Assembly: GCA_016721185.1 (NCBI GenBank)
Contig: JADKIP010000014.1
Coordinates: 682,001 to 746,000 of the forward strand
Source: Candidatus Dechloromonas phosphorivorans
GTDB lineage: Bacteria; Pseudomonadota; Gammaproteobacteria; Burkholderiales; Rhodocyclaceae
Reading direction: 5' to 3'
Length of the DNA stretch: 64,000 nt
Under the pieces are notes generated by a model. That model was not told where the DNA came from. It saw only the letters and a list, made by a program, of their open reading frames with translations, and did not search any database. The position numbers and the translations under genes are program-made. Positions 16,585 through 24,982 of this stretch are shown here, in pieces. Position 1 is the first letter of the stretch; each line of letters opens with the position of its first letter.

Positions 16585-19500
16585 CTAAATACTCAACCGC
16601 GAATACCCAACCCCGCCGCCCTTTTCAACGCGAATCTGCGCCGGGATGCGTTCCTTCATGCCTTCGACGTGGCTGATCACGCCAATCATCTTGCCGCTGG
16701 CGTTCAGCGTGTCGAGGGCGTTGAGGGCGATGTCCAGCGTGTCGGCGTCGAGGGTGCCGAAGCCTTCGTCGAGGAACAGCGAGTCGATCGAGGTCTTGTG
16801 GCTGACCAGATCGGAGAGGGCCAGCGCCAGCGCCAGGCTGACCAGGAAGCTTTCGCCGCCGGAGAGCGTGCGCGTGTCGCGGGCGGCATCGCCTTGCCAG
16901 CTGTCGACGATGTCGAGTTCCAGTTCGCCGGTGCTCTTGCGGCGCAGCAGGTAGCGGCCGTGCAGGCGGGCGAGGTGGCCGTTGGCGAGGTGGAGCAGAT
17001 GGTCGAGCGTCAGGCCCTGGGCGAATTTGCGGAACTTGTCGCCTTTCGCCGAGCCGATAAGGCTGTCGAGGCGTTGCCAGATGTCGCTCTCAGTCGTTTG
17101 TTCGGCGATTTCCTTGAACAGCGCCTGCTGGCTCTGCCGCGCCTGTTCGTCGCGGGCGAGCAAGGCACGCTGGGCGCCGAGCTGTTCGCTGAGGGTGCGG
17201 CGTTGAGTGTCGAGTTGGGCGAGGGCGTCGTCGAGTTCGGCCAGCGGCGGGACGGGCGTTTCGCCTGAAGCGGCTTGCAGGCGGGCCAGCTTTTCCCGGG
17301 CGCTCTTGAGTACGGCGTCGGCCTGCTGTTTCGCCAGTTGCCGGGTTTCCTGCAGTTGCCGCAGGCGCTGGCGTTCGTCGGCCGGTAGCAGCGCCGCAAT
17401 AAAGGCGGCGAGGTCGGCGAAGGGGCTGGCGGCGAGCGCTGTCTGCCAAACGCTAACGGCTTCGGCCAGTGTCTTTTGTTGCTGGGCGAGGTTGCTGGCC
17501 AATTGCGTCTGCCGGCCTTGCTGCGCGGCGAGGGCTTGGCTGATGCGGGCGACTTCTTCGGCGCAGCGGGTAAGGGCGTTGGTTAAGTCGATTTCCCCGG
17601 AAACGCTTGTTCCCATTTCAACGGGAATCAGGCCAGCGTCCGAGTTCTGGATTCCCGCCTGCGCGGGAATGACGGTGTTGGTCGCAGCATCAAGCGCAAG
17701 CGGATTTTCGTCATTTTTTCCGGTTGACCGCAGCCCGTCCCCCCAGGGAGGTTGCTTTGCGGCGCAGCAAGTGCCCTTGGGTTGCAGCAACTGCCAGCGC
17801 TCTTCCCAAGTTGCGGCCTGCGTTTGCGCCACTTCGCACAGACCTTGCTGTCGGGTCAGTGCTTCCGTCAACTCCTGCCGGCGGCGCTGGATTTTCTGCC
17901 AGTGCTGCCATTCGCCGTTGCGCTCCTGCAGCCAGGGGGCGGGTTCGGCTGGGAGTTCAAAACCGGCCTCGGCCAGCGTTGTTCCCAGTCGGCTTTCGAG
18001 CTCGGCAAGCTCTTGCTGGCGTGTCAGCCCCAGTTGCTTCACTTCGGCCTGCCGAGTTTGCGCGGTTTGAATCGCCTGTTGCAGCAGGGCCAACTGGGTG
18101 TTGCTGGTTTGCAGGGCCTGGGTGCAGTCGTTGGCAGTTTTGCGGGCGTTGGTCAGCGCGACTTCGCCCTGCTCGGCGGCTTGCAGGCGCTGGGCCAGTC
18201 GGGTGAGGGCTTGTTCAGCAGCGGCGCTGCCGGCTTGCAGGGTTTCCGCGTTCTGCCAGTCGTCGGCGGCGAGCGTGCTGGGCGGGCGGATTTGCCCGAT
18301 CAGTTCGGCCCATTCAGTCTGGCAACGGGCGATTTCCCGTGTCGTTTTTTCCTGCTGCGTTTGCCATTCGGTTTGCTTGGCACGGCTGGCGGCCAGTTCG
18401 GCGGCGGCTTTCTGGCCGTTGGTGACCAGCGTTTCCAGCGCCGCCTGTTTTTCCTTCAGGGCAGCTTCGGTGGCGGAAACATCCAGCGCCTGATAGGCGG
18501 CAATCGCCGGGTGTTCAGCCGAGCCGCAAAGCGGGCAGGCGTCACCGGCTTGCAGTTGCTGACGATGGGTTTCCAGGCTCTGGATGCGGCGTTCCTGTTC
18601 AAGCAGTTTCTGCTTGTCGGCGACCTGCGCGTTCAGTTCCTTGTGCTGGCCGCGCAGGGCGATCAGTGCCTTGTCCTGCGCTTCGATCCGGGTCTGGCCC
18701 TGCTGCAACTGGGTGGTCTGCGCTGTCTGCAGGGTTGCCAGTTCGCGGCGCTGTCGGGCGAGGTTTTCGATTTGCTGCCAGCGGTTGAGGCCGGCCTGCT
18801 CGCTCTGCCAGTGCTGACGGAGTTCAGCCAGCGTTTGCCCGGCGAGGCGCTGGTTTTGTTCGGCCAGCGCGGTTTGCAGCGCGCTATCGGCTTTCGTTTT
18901 TGCCTGATTTTCCGCGTTGACCGCAGCTGTGTGTTTGACCAGGGCCTGGGCGCTTTCCTGCTGCTGCTTTTCCAGTTGCTGTGCCGTTTTTTGCTGGCTG
19001 ACGATGTCCTGTTGCAGCTTGTCGCGCTGCTCAAACTGCTGGCGCCAGACGCCGAGCCGTTCGCCCAGTTGCGCCCGTTGCGGCTGGGCAGTGCAGAAGT
19101 CATCAATTTCCCGGCGCTCACCTTGAATCTGTTGCAACTGGCGTTGCGCCTGTTCGGCGATGCGTGCAGAAAGGGTGAGGGCGATGTGGTGTTGCTGGTG
19201 GTGTTCGTCTTGCAGCGCTTCCCGCTGAATGTGCAGGGCTTTCAATTCACCATCGATTTGCCGGGTGGCGGCGTCGGCCTGCTGCCAGTTCAGGTGCAAG
19301 GGCTTCAGGGCTTCGGCTGGTTCGCTGGCGGCCAGTCGGCGCAAATCGGGGGCGGCGGTTTCGAGTGCCGTGTTGGCTTCGGTCAGCTTGCCTTCGGCGG
19401 TCTTGGCTTCCTGTTCGCTTTGGGCGAGATCGAGTCGCCACTGGCGTTGGGTCTGGGTGTTCTGGTGCTGGCGCTGAACTTCGGTCAGTTGTGTGTCTAG

Positions 19501-20190
19501 CCGGCCAACGTCCAGTTGCATCGCTTCACGCTGTTCGGCGGTCAGCAATTCCATGCCGTCGGCGCGGGCCTTGAGCTGGTCGAGTTGGCCCTTGGCATCG
19601 CGCGCCTGTTCGAAAACCCGGCGCGAAATGTCGCCGTAGATTTCGCTGCCGGTCAGTTCTTCCAGCAGCTCCGCCCGCTCGTTGGCGCTGGCATTGAGGA
19701 ATGCCGCAAAGCCGCCCTGAGCGAGCAGCATCGACTTGGTGAAGCGCGGAAAGTCGAGGCCGGTGATGTCGGCGATGCGCTTCAGCTTGTCGTTGCTCTG
19801 CGTGCTGAGAATGGTCCCGTTGCCAAGGGTGTCAACGGCAGCGAGTTCGACCTTGGGCGATTGCAGCGCACCATCCGCCTTGTCGCGGGCGCGGCGCTGG
19901 CTCCAGAAGGCGCGGTAGACGGCGCCTTTGACCTCGAATTCGACCTCGGCCAGACAGTCGGCGGTGTGGCGGGTCATGATGTCGTTGTCGGCGGCTGAAA
20001 TGGTCTTCAGGCGCGGCGTCTGGTGATAGAGCGCCAGGCAGATGGCGTCGAGCAGCGTCGATTTGCCGGCGCCGGTCGGGCCGGTGATGGCGAACAGGCA
20101 GTTGTCGGCAAAGGGCGGCTGCGTGAAGTCGATGCGCCATTCGCCCTTCAGCGAATTGAGGTTCTTCAGGCGCAAGCTGAGGATCTTCAT
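16585..20190 (-). CDS. sbcC: Exonuclease subunit SbcC, with in-frame repeat insertion
   Basis: SbcC is the SMC-like ATPase partner of the SbcD nuclease; the complex opens hairpins and degrades protein-blocked or double-stranded ends. 1201 residues versus about 1050 in E. coli. Visible: N-terminal GPTGAGKSTLLDAI (Walker A), a Zn-hook CPLCG near residue 550 between two long Gln/Ala-rich coiled coils, and C-terminal TRTLSGGESFLVSLALAL (signature) with Walker B SLFLDEGFGTLD. Around residues 804-869 a non-coiled stretch is inserted in frame (see repeat at 17585). The start overlaps sbcD by four bases. Confidence 0.96.
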   Translation of the reverse strand: MKILSLRLKNLNSLKGEWRIDFTQPPFADNCLFAITGPTGAGKSTLLDAICLALYHQTPRLKTISAADNDIMTRHTADCLAEVEFEVKGAVYRAFWSQRRARDKADGALQSPKVELAAVDTLGNGTILSTQSNDKLKRIADITGLDFPRFTKSMLLAQGGFAAFLNASANERAELLEELTGSEIYGDISRRVFEQARDAKGQLDQLKARADGMELLTAEQREAMQLDVGRLDTQLTEVQRQHQNTQTQRQWRLDLAQSEQEAKTAEGKLTEANTALETAAPDLRRLAASEPAEALKPLHLNWQQADAATRQIDGELKALHIQREALQDEHHQQHHIALTLSARIAEQAQRQLQQIQGERREIDDFCTAQPQRAQLGERLGVWRQQFEQRDKLQQDIVSQQKTAQQLEKQQQESAQALVKHTAAVNAENQAKTKADSALQTALAEQNQRLAGQTLAELRQHWQSEQAGLNRWQQIENLARQRRELATLQTAQTTQLQQGQTRIEAQDKALIALRGQHKELNAQVADKQKLLEQERRIQSLETHRQQLQAGDACPLCGSAEHPAIAAYQALDVSATEAALKEKQAALETLVTNGQKAAAELAASRAKQTEWQTQQEKTTREIARCQTEWAELIGQIRPPSTLAADDWQNAETLQAGSAAAEQALTRLAQRLQAAEQGEVALTNARKTANDCTQALQTSNTQLALLQQAIQTAQTRQAEVKQLGLTRQQELAELESRLGTTLAEAGFELPAEPAPWLQERNGEWQHWQKIQRRRQELTEALTRQQGLCEVAQTQAATWEERWQLLQPKGTCCAAKQPPWGDGLRSTGKNDENPLALDAATNTVIPAQAGIQNSDAGLIPVEMGTSVSGEIDLTNALTRCAEEVARISQALAAQQGRQTQLASNLAQQQKTLAEAVSVWQTALAASPFADLAAFIAALLPADERQRLRQLQETRQLAKQQADAVLKSAREKLARLQAASGETPVPPLAELDDALAQLDTQRRTLSEQLGAQRALLARDEQARQSQQALFKEIAEQTTESDIWQRLDSLIGSAKGDKFRKFAQGLTLDHLLHLANGHLARLHGRYLLRRKSTGELELDIVDSWQGDAARDTRTLSGGESFLVSLALALALSDLVSHKTSIDSLFLDEGFGTLDADTLDIALNALDTLNASGKMIGVISHVEGMKERIPAQIRVEKGGGVGYSRLSI
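17585..17780 (-). repeat. REP-like palindrome plus uptake-like motif inserted inside sbcC
   Basis: About 65 codons that break the SbcC coiled coil. It contains the 20-mer CCCGCCTGCGCGGGAATGAC (17654-17673), repeated exactly at 38588-38607, and on the coding strand it reads VIPAQAGIQ, the translation typical of this dispersed palindrome family. It also holds CTGCGGTCAACCGGAAAAAA (17714-17733 on the minus strand), an uptake-like motif with full A-rich extension. Two intergenic-type repeats in one coding insertion suggest that a piece of intergenic DNA entered in frame. Confidence 0.75.
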
Positions 20191-21419
20191 TTGGCTTCCT
20201 CCTGCAGTGCGCTGACGATCCCGCGAAAGCGCTCGTTCAGCGCCTGCTGCAAATCGTCGGCCAGTTCTTCCTGGGCCAGACGGCGGGCGAAAACCTCGTG
20301 CGGGCTGAGTTCATCCAGCCTTTCGCTGGCTTCGGCGGCCAGCCGGGCGGTGGCGTTGCCGCGCTGGCGACGGATGCGCAGCACCTCGACCGGCAGCCCT
20401 TCGGCGATGGCCTGAATGCGTTCCGGCAGGTCGGCCAGATAATCGTCTTCGAGCACCGTCACCTCCAGCCAGGCTGGAAATTCGCGGGTGCCCTGGGCGG
20501 CGGCTGTGCCGATGGCGGCGGGCAGCCCGACGAGGTTGCCGCTGATCGCCACCAGCCCCTGAAAGCGCGGCACCGGCAGTACCGTGACTGCCTTAAGACC
20601 ATTGGCGTCGAGGTCGACCAGCAACACTTCCTTCTGCTGTTTGGCTTCGTCAAAACTGAGCGGTATCGGCGAGCCGCAGTAGCGGATATGTTCCAGTCCG
20701 CCGACTAGCTGCGGCCGGTGAATGTGGCCGAGCGCGATGTAATCGACCGGCGGAAAGGCGTTGGTCGGGAAGGCTTCGAGCGCACCGACGTAAATTTCGC
20801 GCACTGACTCGCTGCTGCTGGCGCCGACCGTGGTCAGGTGGCCGGTGGCGATCAGCGGCAGTTTTCGGCCGAGTTCGGTTTCCAGTTCATTACGGCGAAT
20901 ACACGCTGCCGCATGCACGGCACCGTAATGCCCCTGAATCGCCGCCTGCAGGGATTGCTGCTTGTCCTCGGCGCTTTGCCCGGCCTGGCTTTGCAGCACG
21001 TCGCGCGGACGGATGAAAGGAATGGCACAGACGATGCAGCCCGGCTGACCGCCGCGCCTGGGCAGGACCAACACCTGGGCGGGCGCATCATCCGAGGCTG
21101 CGCCGATCACCGTCGCGCTCAGGCAGGCGAGCAGTTCGCGGCTTTCGCCCAGCGTCGCCACCGAATCATGATTGCCACCCAGCAGCAGCAGGCTCACCCC
21201 CGCCGTATGCAGCCGTACCACCAGCTGGCTGTAGAGCTCGCGGGCGTAGCTGGGCGGCGTGCCGGTATCGAAAATATCACCGGCGATCAGCACGGCATCC
21301 ACCGCGTGTTCATCCACCTGTGCCAGCAGCCAGTCGATCAGCGCCTGATGCTCGGCCTGCCGGCTCTTGCCCATGAAATGCTGGCCGAGATGCCAGTCGG
21401 AGGTGTGAAGGATGCGCAT
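20187..21419 (-). CDS. sbcD: Exonuclease subunit SbcD
   Basis: 410 residues, calcineurin-like metallophosphoesterase nuclease of the SbcCD complex. All metal-binding motifs are present: DWHLGQ, GDIFDTG, GGNHDS, ATGHLTT and LGHIHRPQ. C-terminal capping domain follows. First gene of the sbcDC operon, overlapping sbcC by ATGA. Confidence 0.97.
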   Translation of the reverse strand: MRILHTSDWHLGQHFMGKSRQAEHQALIDWLLAQVDEHAVDAVLIAGDIFDTGTPPSYARELYSQLVVRLHTAGVSLLLLGGNHDSVATLGESRELLACLSATVIGAASDDAPAQVLVLPRRGGQPGCIVCAIPFIRPRDVLQSQAGQSAEDKQQSLQAAIQGHYGAVHAAACIRRNELETELGRKLPLIATGHLTTVGASSSESVREIYVGALEAFPTNAFPPVDYIALGHIHRPQLVGGLEHIRYCGSPIPLSFDEAKQQKEVLLVDLDANGLKAVTVLPVPRFQGLVAISGNLVGLPAAIGTAAAQGTREFPAWLEVTVLEDDYLADLPERIQAIAEGLPVEVLRIRRQRGNATARLAAEASERLDELSPHEVFARRLAQEELADDLQQALNERFRGIVSALQEEAK

Positions 21420-21453
21420 AGGGAAGAGGGCTGAAAATGGATGAAAATCAGCC

Positions 21454-21464
21454 GTCGACCGTAG
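21454..21464 (-). repeat. Uptake-sequence-like motif, intergenic
   Basis: CTACGGTCGAC (minus strand) followed by GGCTGATTTTC, in the region upstream of sbcD. This is one of four copies with A at position 3. Confidence 0.45.
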
Positions 21465-21599
21465 CAGGGTTCAGTCGGAATTGGAACGAGTGCGGGAACG
21501 AGTGCGGCAAGGCATCGGTGATATCGATAAAAAAGGCTCCGCAAACTGCACCGTCGGCCGGCGTAGCTGGCGAAGCCTTTTAGGGCTGCTCGCGTTATC

Positions 21600-24365
21600 T
21601 CAGCAAACAGGTACCGGCCGGCTGCACTTTTCCAGCAGATAGGCGATTGACTGGTAGGTCAGCCCGGTTTCTGCCGTCAGCCCGATTTCGCAGGTGCGGT
21701 TGGTCGAAACGCCGCAGGCACAGTTGGCGGGGAGTTCCTTGTGAATCTTGCGCAGGGCGTGCTGATTGAGTTCCGGTACCACGAAGCCCCGGTCGCCGGC
21801 AAAGCCGCAGCAGGTCACGCCAGCCGGTTCGATGACGTTTTCGGCGCAGGCGGCGAGCAGCTTTTTCAATTTGCCATCCGAGCCGGTTCTGCGCACGCTG
21901 CAATTGACGTGCAGCGCAATCGGGCCGACTTCCTTGCTGATCATCAGGCGCGGCAGCAGCGCGTCGTGGGCGAACTCGTGGAAATCATAAAGTTTCAGCC
22001 GCCCGGCGAGGTGTTGCTGCATGCGGGTTGTGCAGGCGCTGGCATCCATGATGACTGGGTAGCGGCCATTCTCAGAGGCTTCCATCAGCGCCGCTTCCAG
22101 CGTCGCTGACATGCCGTCGGCTTCTTCAGCCATGCCTTTGCTGGCCAGCATCTGGCCGCAGCAAAGTTTGTCGAAACCTTTGGGCAGGCGCGGGGCGTAA
22201 CCGGCGCGGCTGAGCAGGGTCATGATGACGTCGCCCAGTTGTTGTTCGCCGGCATCGCTCGGCCCGAAAATGCGGCCGCCGCAAGTCGGGAAGTAAACAA
22301 CCGGGTCGCCGCTGCCTGATTGAGCCAGCGGAGACTTGCCGGCACGCGGCATGTTTTTCTTCCACGCCCCGCCGGAAACACGGCTCAGCAGCTTGTCGCC
22401 GACGATGCCGGAAACGGCATGGCCGACGGTCAGGCCGAGGCGCGAGGCATTGGCCAGCGTGCCGAAATTATTCGCAGTCCACTCATTGACCTGCTTGCTG
22501 ACGCCCCCCATGGTGCGGCCGCGCAGGCGGCGGGTCAGGTCGCCGGTGTTGATGCCGACCGGGCAGGCGGTGGAGCACAAACCGCAACCGGCGCAGGTGT
22601 CCAGCCCCTGATAAACGTAGTCTTCACCGACGCTGCCGGCTTGTTCGCCATTGGCGGCGCGGCGCGACAATTCGCGCCAGCTGATGATGCGCTGGCGCGG
22701 TGATAGCGTCAGCCCGTGCGACGGGCAGAGCGGTTCGCAGAAGCCGCATTCGATGCAGCGGTCGACGATATCTTCGGCGGCCGGCATCGGTTTCAGGTTT
22801 TCGAGGTGGGCGTGCGGGTTGTCGTTGAGGATGACGCCGGGGTTGAGCAGATTTTTCGGGTCGAACAGCTTCTTGATGTGGCGCATCAGGTCGGCGGCTT
22901 CCTTGCCCCATTCCATCTCGACAAACGGCGCCATGTTGCGGCCAGTGCCGTGTTCGGCCTTCAGCGAGCCATCGTATTTTTTGACAACCAGATCGGCGAT
23001 GTCGTCCATGAAGCGGGCGTAGCGGTCGACCTCGGCCGGATCGCCGAAATCCTGGGTGAAGACGAAGTGAACGTTGCCTTCCAGCGCGTGGCCGAAAATG
23101 ATCGCCTCGTGGTAGCCGTGATGACGGAGCAGGGCTTGCAGGTCAAGCACGGCGTCGGCCAGTGAAGTGATCGGGAAAGCCACGTCCTCGATGATGACCG
23201 TGGTGCCGGTGCGGCGCATGGCGCCGACCGAGGGGAAGGTGCCCTTGCGGACTTTCCAGTACATGTCGCAGGTCGCCGGGTCGGTCGAAAACTGCATCGG
23301 CTCGACCGTGGCGATGCCGGCCATCGCGGCATGGACGGCGGAAATTCGCTCATTTATCCCGTCGACCGTAGCCGCACGGACTTCGATCAGCAGCGCGGCG
23401 GCATCCTCGCCCAACTCGCGAATGATCGATGGCAGGCCGGGCTTGTTTTCCACCGAGTGCATGGCCGGACGGTCGAGCAGTTCGACTGCCGAGACTGGCT
23501 GCGGCTTGAGGCGAATAACGGCTTCGCAGGCAGTGCGGATGTCCGGGAAGAAAACCAGGGCACTGGCCTTGAACGGATCTTCGACCACCGTCTGGTAAGT
23601 GATGCGCGAGATGAAGCCGAGCGTACCTTCGGAACCGATCATCAGATGGGAAAGGATGTCGATCGGGTCTTCGTAATCGACCAGCGCATTCAGGCTGTAG
23701 CCGGTAGTGTTCTTGATCTTGAATTTGTGGCGGATGCGCTCGGCCAGCTTGGCGTTATTGCGCGTATCGCGGCCCAGGCGCTCCAGTTCGCCGAGCAGGA
23801 CGGCGTGGCTTTTCGAGAAGGCATCGACGCTCATTGGATCTTCGCTATCGAGCACCGTGCCGTCAGCGAGCATGACGCGCATGCCGGCCAGTGTGCGATA
23901 GCTGTTCTGCGCCGTGCCGCAGCACATGCCGGAGGCGTTGTTGGCCGCGATGCCGCCGATTTTGCAGGCGTTGATCGAGGCCGGGTCCGGGCCGATTTTC
24001 TTGCCGAAGGGGGCGAGGCGGCGATTGACTTCGCCGCCGATGATACCTGGGCCGACCTTCACTTTGCTCGCATCGGCGTTGAGTTCGTAAGTGGCGAAGC
24101 CTTCGCCGATCAGGGCGAGCACGCCATCGGTGATCGCCTGGCCGGAGAGGCTGGTGCCGGCAGCGCGGAAGGTGACCGGGCGGTTATTTTGCCGGGCTGC
24201 GGTCAACACCGATTTCAGCTCGTTTTCCGATTCGACGATGGCGATGACTTCGGGCGTCAGGCGGTAAAAGCTGGCATCGGAGCCATAGGCGAGCAGGCGC
24301 AGTTCATCGGTGATGACCTGGGATTTCGGGAGGTGTTGCTGGAGGGCTTGGATTAGCGGGCTCAT
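21600..24365 (-). CDS. FAD-binding and Fe-S oxidoreductase, D-lactate dehydrogenase (Dld-II type)
   Basis: 921 residues. N-terminal FAD-binding-4 domain (FRAAGTSLSGQAITDGVL; GGIAANNASGMCCG), an FAD-linked oxidase C-terminal domain with HALEGNVHFVF, then ferredoxin-type CIECGFCEPLCPS (about residue 536) and CAGCGLCSTACPVG (about 587), and a C-terminal CCG (GlpC/LutA-like) domain with CCGFAGDRG. This fused layout matches the quinone-dependent D-lactate dehydrogenase first described in Shewanella. The adjacent lutACB supports lactate as substrate; glycolate or 2-hydroxyglutarate remain alternatives. Confidence 0.9.
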   Translation of the reverse strand: MSPLIQALQQHLPKSQVITDELRLLAYGSDASFYRLTPEVIAIVESENELKSVLTAARQNNRPVTFRAAGTSLSGQAITDGVLALIGEGFATYELNADASKVKVGPGIIGGEVNRRLAPFGKKIGPDPASINACKIGGIAANNASGMCCGTAQNSYRTLAGMRVMLADGTVLDSEDPMSVDAFSKSHAVLLGELERLGRDTRNNAKLAERIRHKFKIKNTTGYSLNALVDYEDPIDILSHLMIGSEGTLGFISRITYQTVVEDPFKASALVFFPDIRTACEAVIRLKPQPVSAVELLDRPAMHSVENKPGLPSIIRELGEDAAALLIEVRAATVDGINERISAVHAAMAGIATVEPMQFSTDPATCDMYWKVRKGTFPSVGAMRRTGTTVIIEDVAFPITSLADAVLDLQALLRHHGYHEAIIFGHALEGNVHFVFTQDFGDPAEVDRYARFMDDIADLVVKKYDGSLKAEHGTGRNMAPFVEMEWGKEAADLMRHIKKLFDPKNLLNPGVILNDNPHAHLENLKPMPAAEDIVDRCIECGFCEPLCPSHGLTLSPRQRIISWRELSRRAANGEQAGSVGEDYVYQGLDTCAGCGLCSTACPVGINTGDLTRRLRGRTMGGVSKQVNEWTANNFGTLANASRLGLTVGHAVSGIVGDKLLSRVSGGAWKKNMPRAGKSPLAQSGSGDPVVYFPTCGGRIFGPSDAGEQQLGDVIMTLLSRAGYAPRLPKGFDKLCCGQMLASKGMAEEADGMSATLEAALMEASENGRYPVIMDASACTTRMQQHLAGRLKLYDFHEFAHDALLPRLMISKEVGPIALHVNCSVRRTGSDGKLKKLLAACAENVIEPAGVTCCGFAGDRGFVVPELNQHALRKIHKELPANCACGVSTNRTCEIGLTAETGLTYQSIAYLLEKCSRPVPVC

Positions 24366-24446
24366 GGATTGTCTCGGGTGGTTTTTATTGTTATTGGTGG
24401 TGTGAATGTTGGGTGTTTAATGGTTTGGGGTTTGCCCTTGGGTCCT

Positions 24447-24460
24447 GGGGGGGGGGGGGG
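24447..24460 (+). repeat. G14 homopolymer
   Basis: A run of 14 G residues upstream of the dld-type gene, in a G-rich stretch. Length-variable in most sequencing and possibly in vivo; no open frame depends on it. Confidence 0.6.
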
Positions 24461-24506
24461 TGGGGATGGGTTTTTGGTCGCTTCGTTTAGCCGTGTTTTC
24501 CGCGCT

Positions 24507-24945
24507 TGAGGCGCGGGCGTACTTTCTTTTGCTTCGCCAAAAGAAAGTAGCCAAAGAAAAGGCGACCCCTGGGTCGGTGCCGGCTACGCCGGTTCCTTGC
24601 GCTACTCGAAACGCCGGGCGGTTGGCGAAACTCGCCTGCGGCTCAGACAACGCCAACTTTTTTGCCCTTTTTCCCGGTTGACCGCAGGAATGTGTCTTTT
24701 GGGGCACCTCGGTTGAACATGGACGCCTTTCGGGTCCCCTTGAGAGGCGCTGAGCAACGCAGGCGGACCGGGGGCCGTCGGCTTGCCTTGTCTGAGCCGC
24801 AGGCGAGTTCAGGCAAGCCGCCCGGTGCGCCGAGTAGCGCAAGGAACCCCGAAGGGGCGCCGACCTTGGGGTCGCCTTTTCTTTGGCTTCTTTCTTTTGG
24901 CGAAGCAAAAGAAAGAACGCCCGCCAGCAAGGCGGAACCCCAAGC
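24507..24945. repeat. Large imperfect inverted repeat (two arms of about 140 bases)
   Basis: The left arm (about 24507-24653) and the right arm (about 24780-24945, complemented) share long blocks: CTTTCTTTTGCTTCGCCAAA, GCCAAAGAAAAGGCGACCCC, GGTTCCTTGCGCTACTCG and CTCGCCTGCGGCTCAGACAA. Between the arms lies about 125 bases with an uptake-like motif at 24677. The CTTTCTTTTGCTTCG block is a widespread proteobacterial repeat that produces spurious predicted proteins; the frames here are rejected as genes. It occupies the 617-base gap between the dld-type gene and lutB. Confidence 0.8.
24677..24687 (-). repeat. Uptake-sequence-like motif in inverted-repeat loop
   Basis: CTGCGGTCAAC followed by CGGGAAAAAGGGC on the minus strand, a full match including the A-rich extension. 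Confidence 0.55.
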
Positions 24946-24982
24946 CCATTCAACGGAACCCCAAGAGTCGGAACGAAAAACA

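Noticed and set aside
17752..19500. 582-codon open frame on the plus strand
   Set aside because: Antisense to sbcC; Leu/Phe/Gly-rich low-complexity overprint of its coiled coil.
22741..22760. CAGCGGTCGAC and similar near-matches (22750, 23025, 40559, 45070)
   Set aside because: One or two mismatches to the 11-mer; not counted so that the list stays strict.
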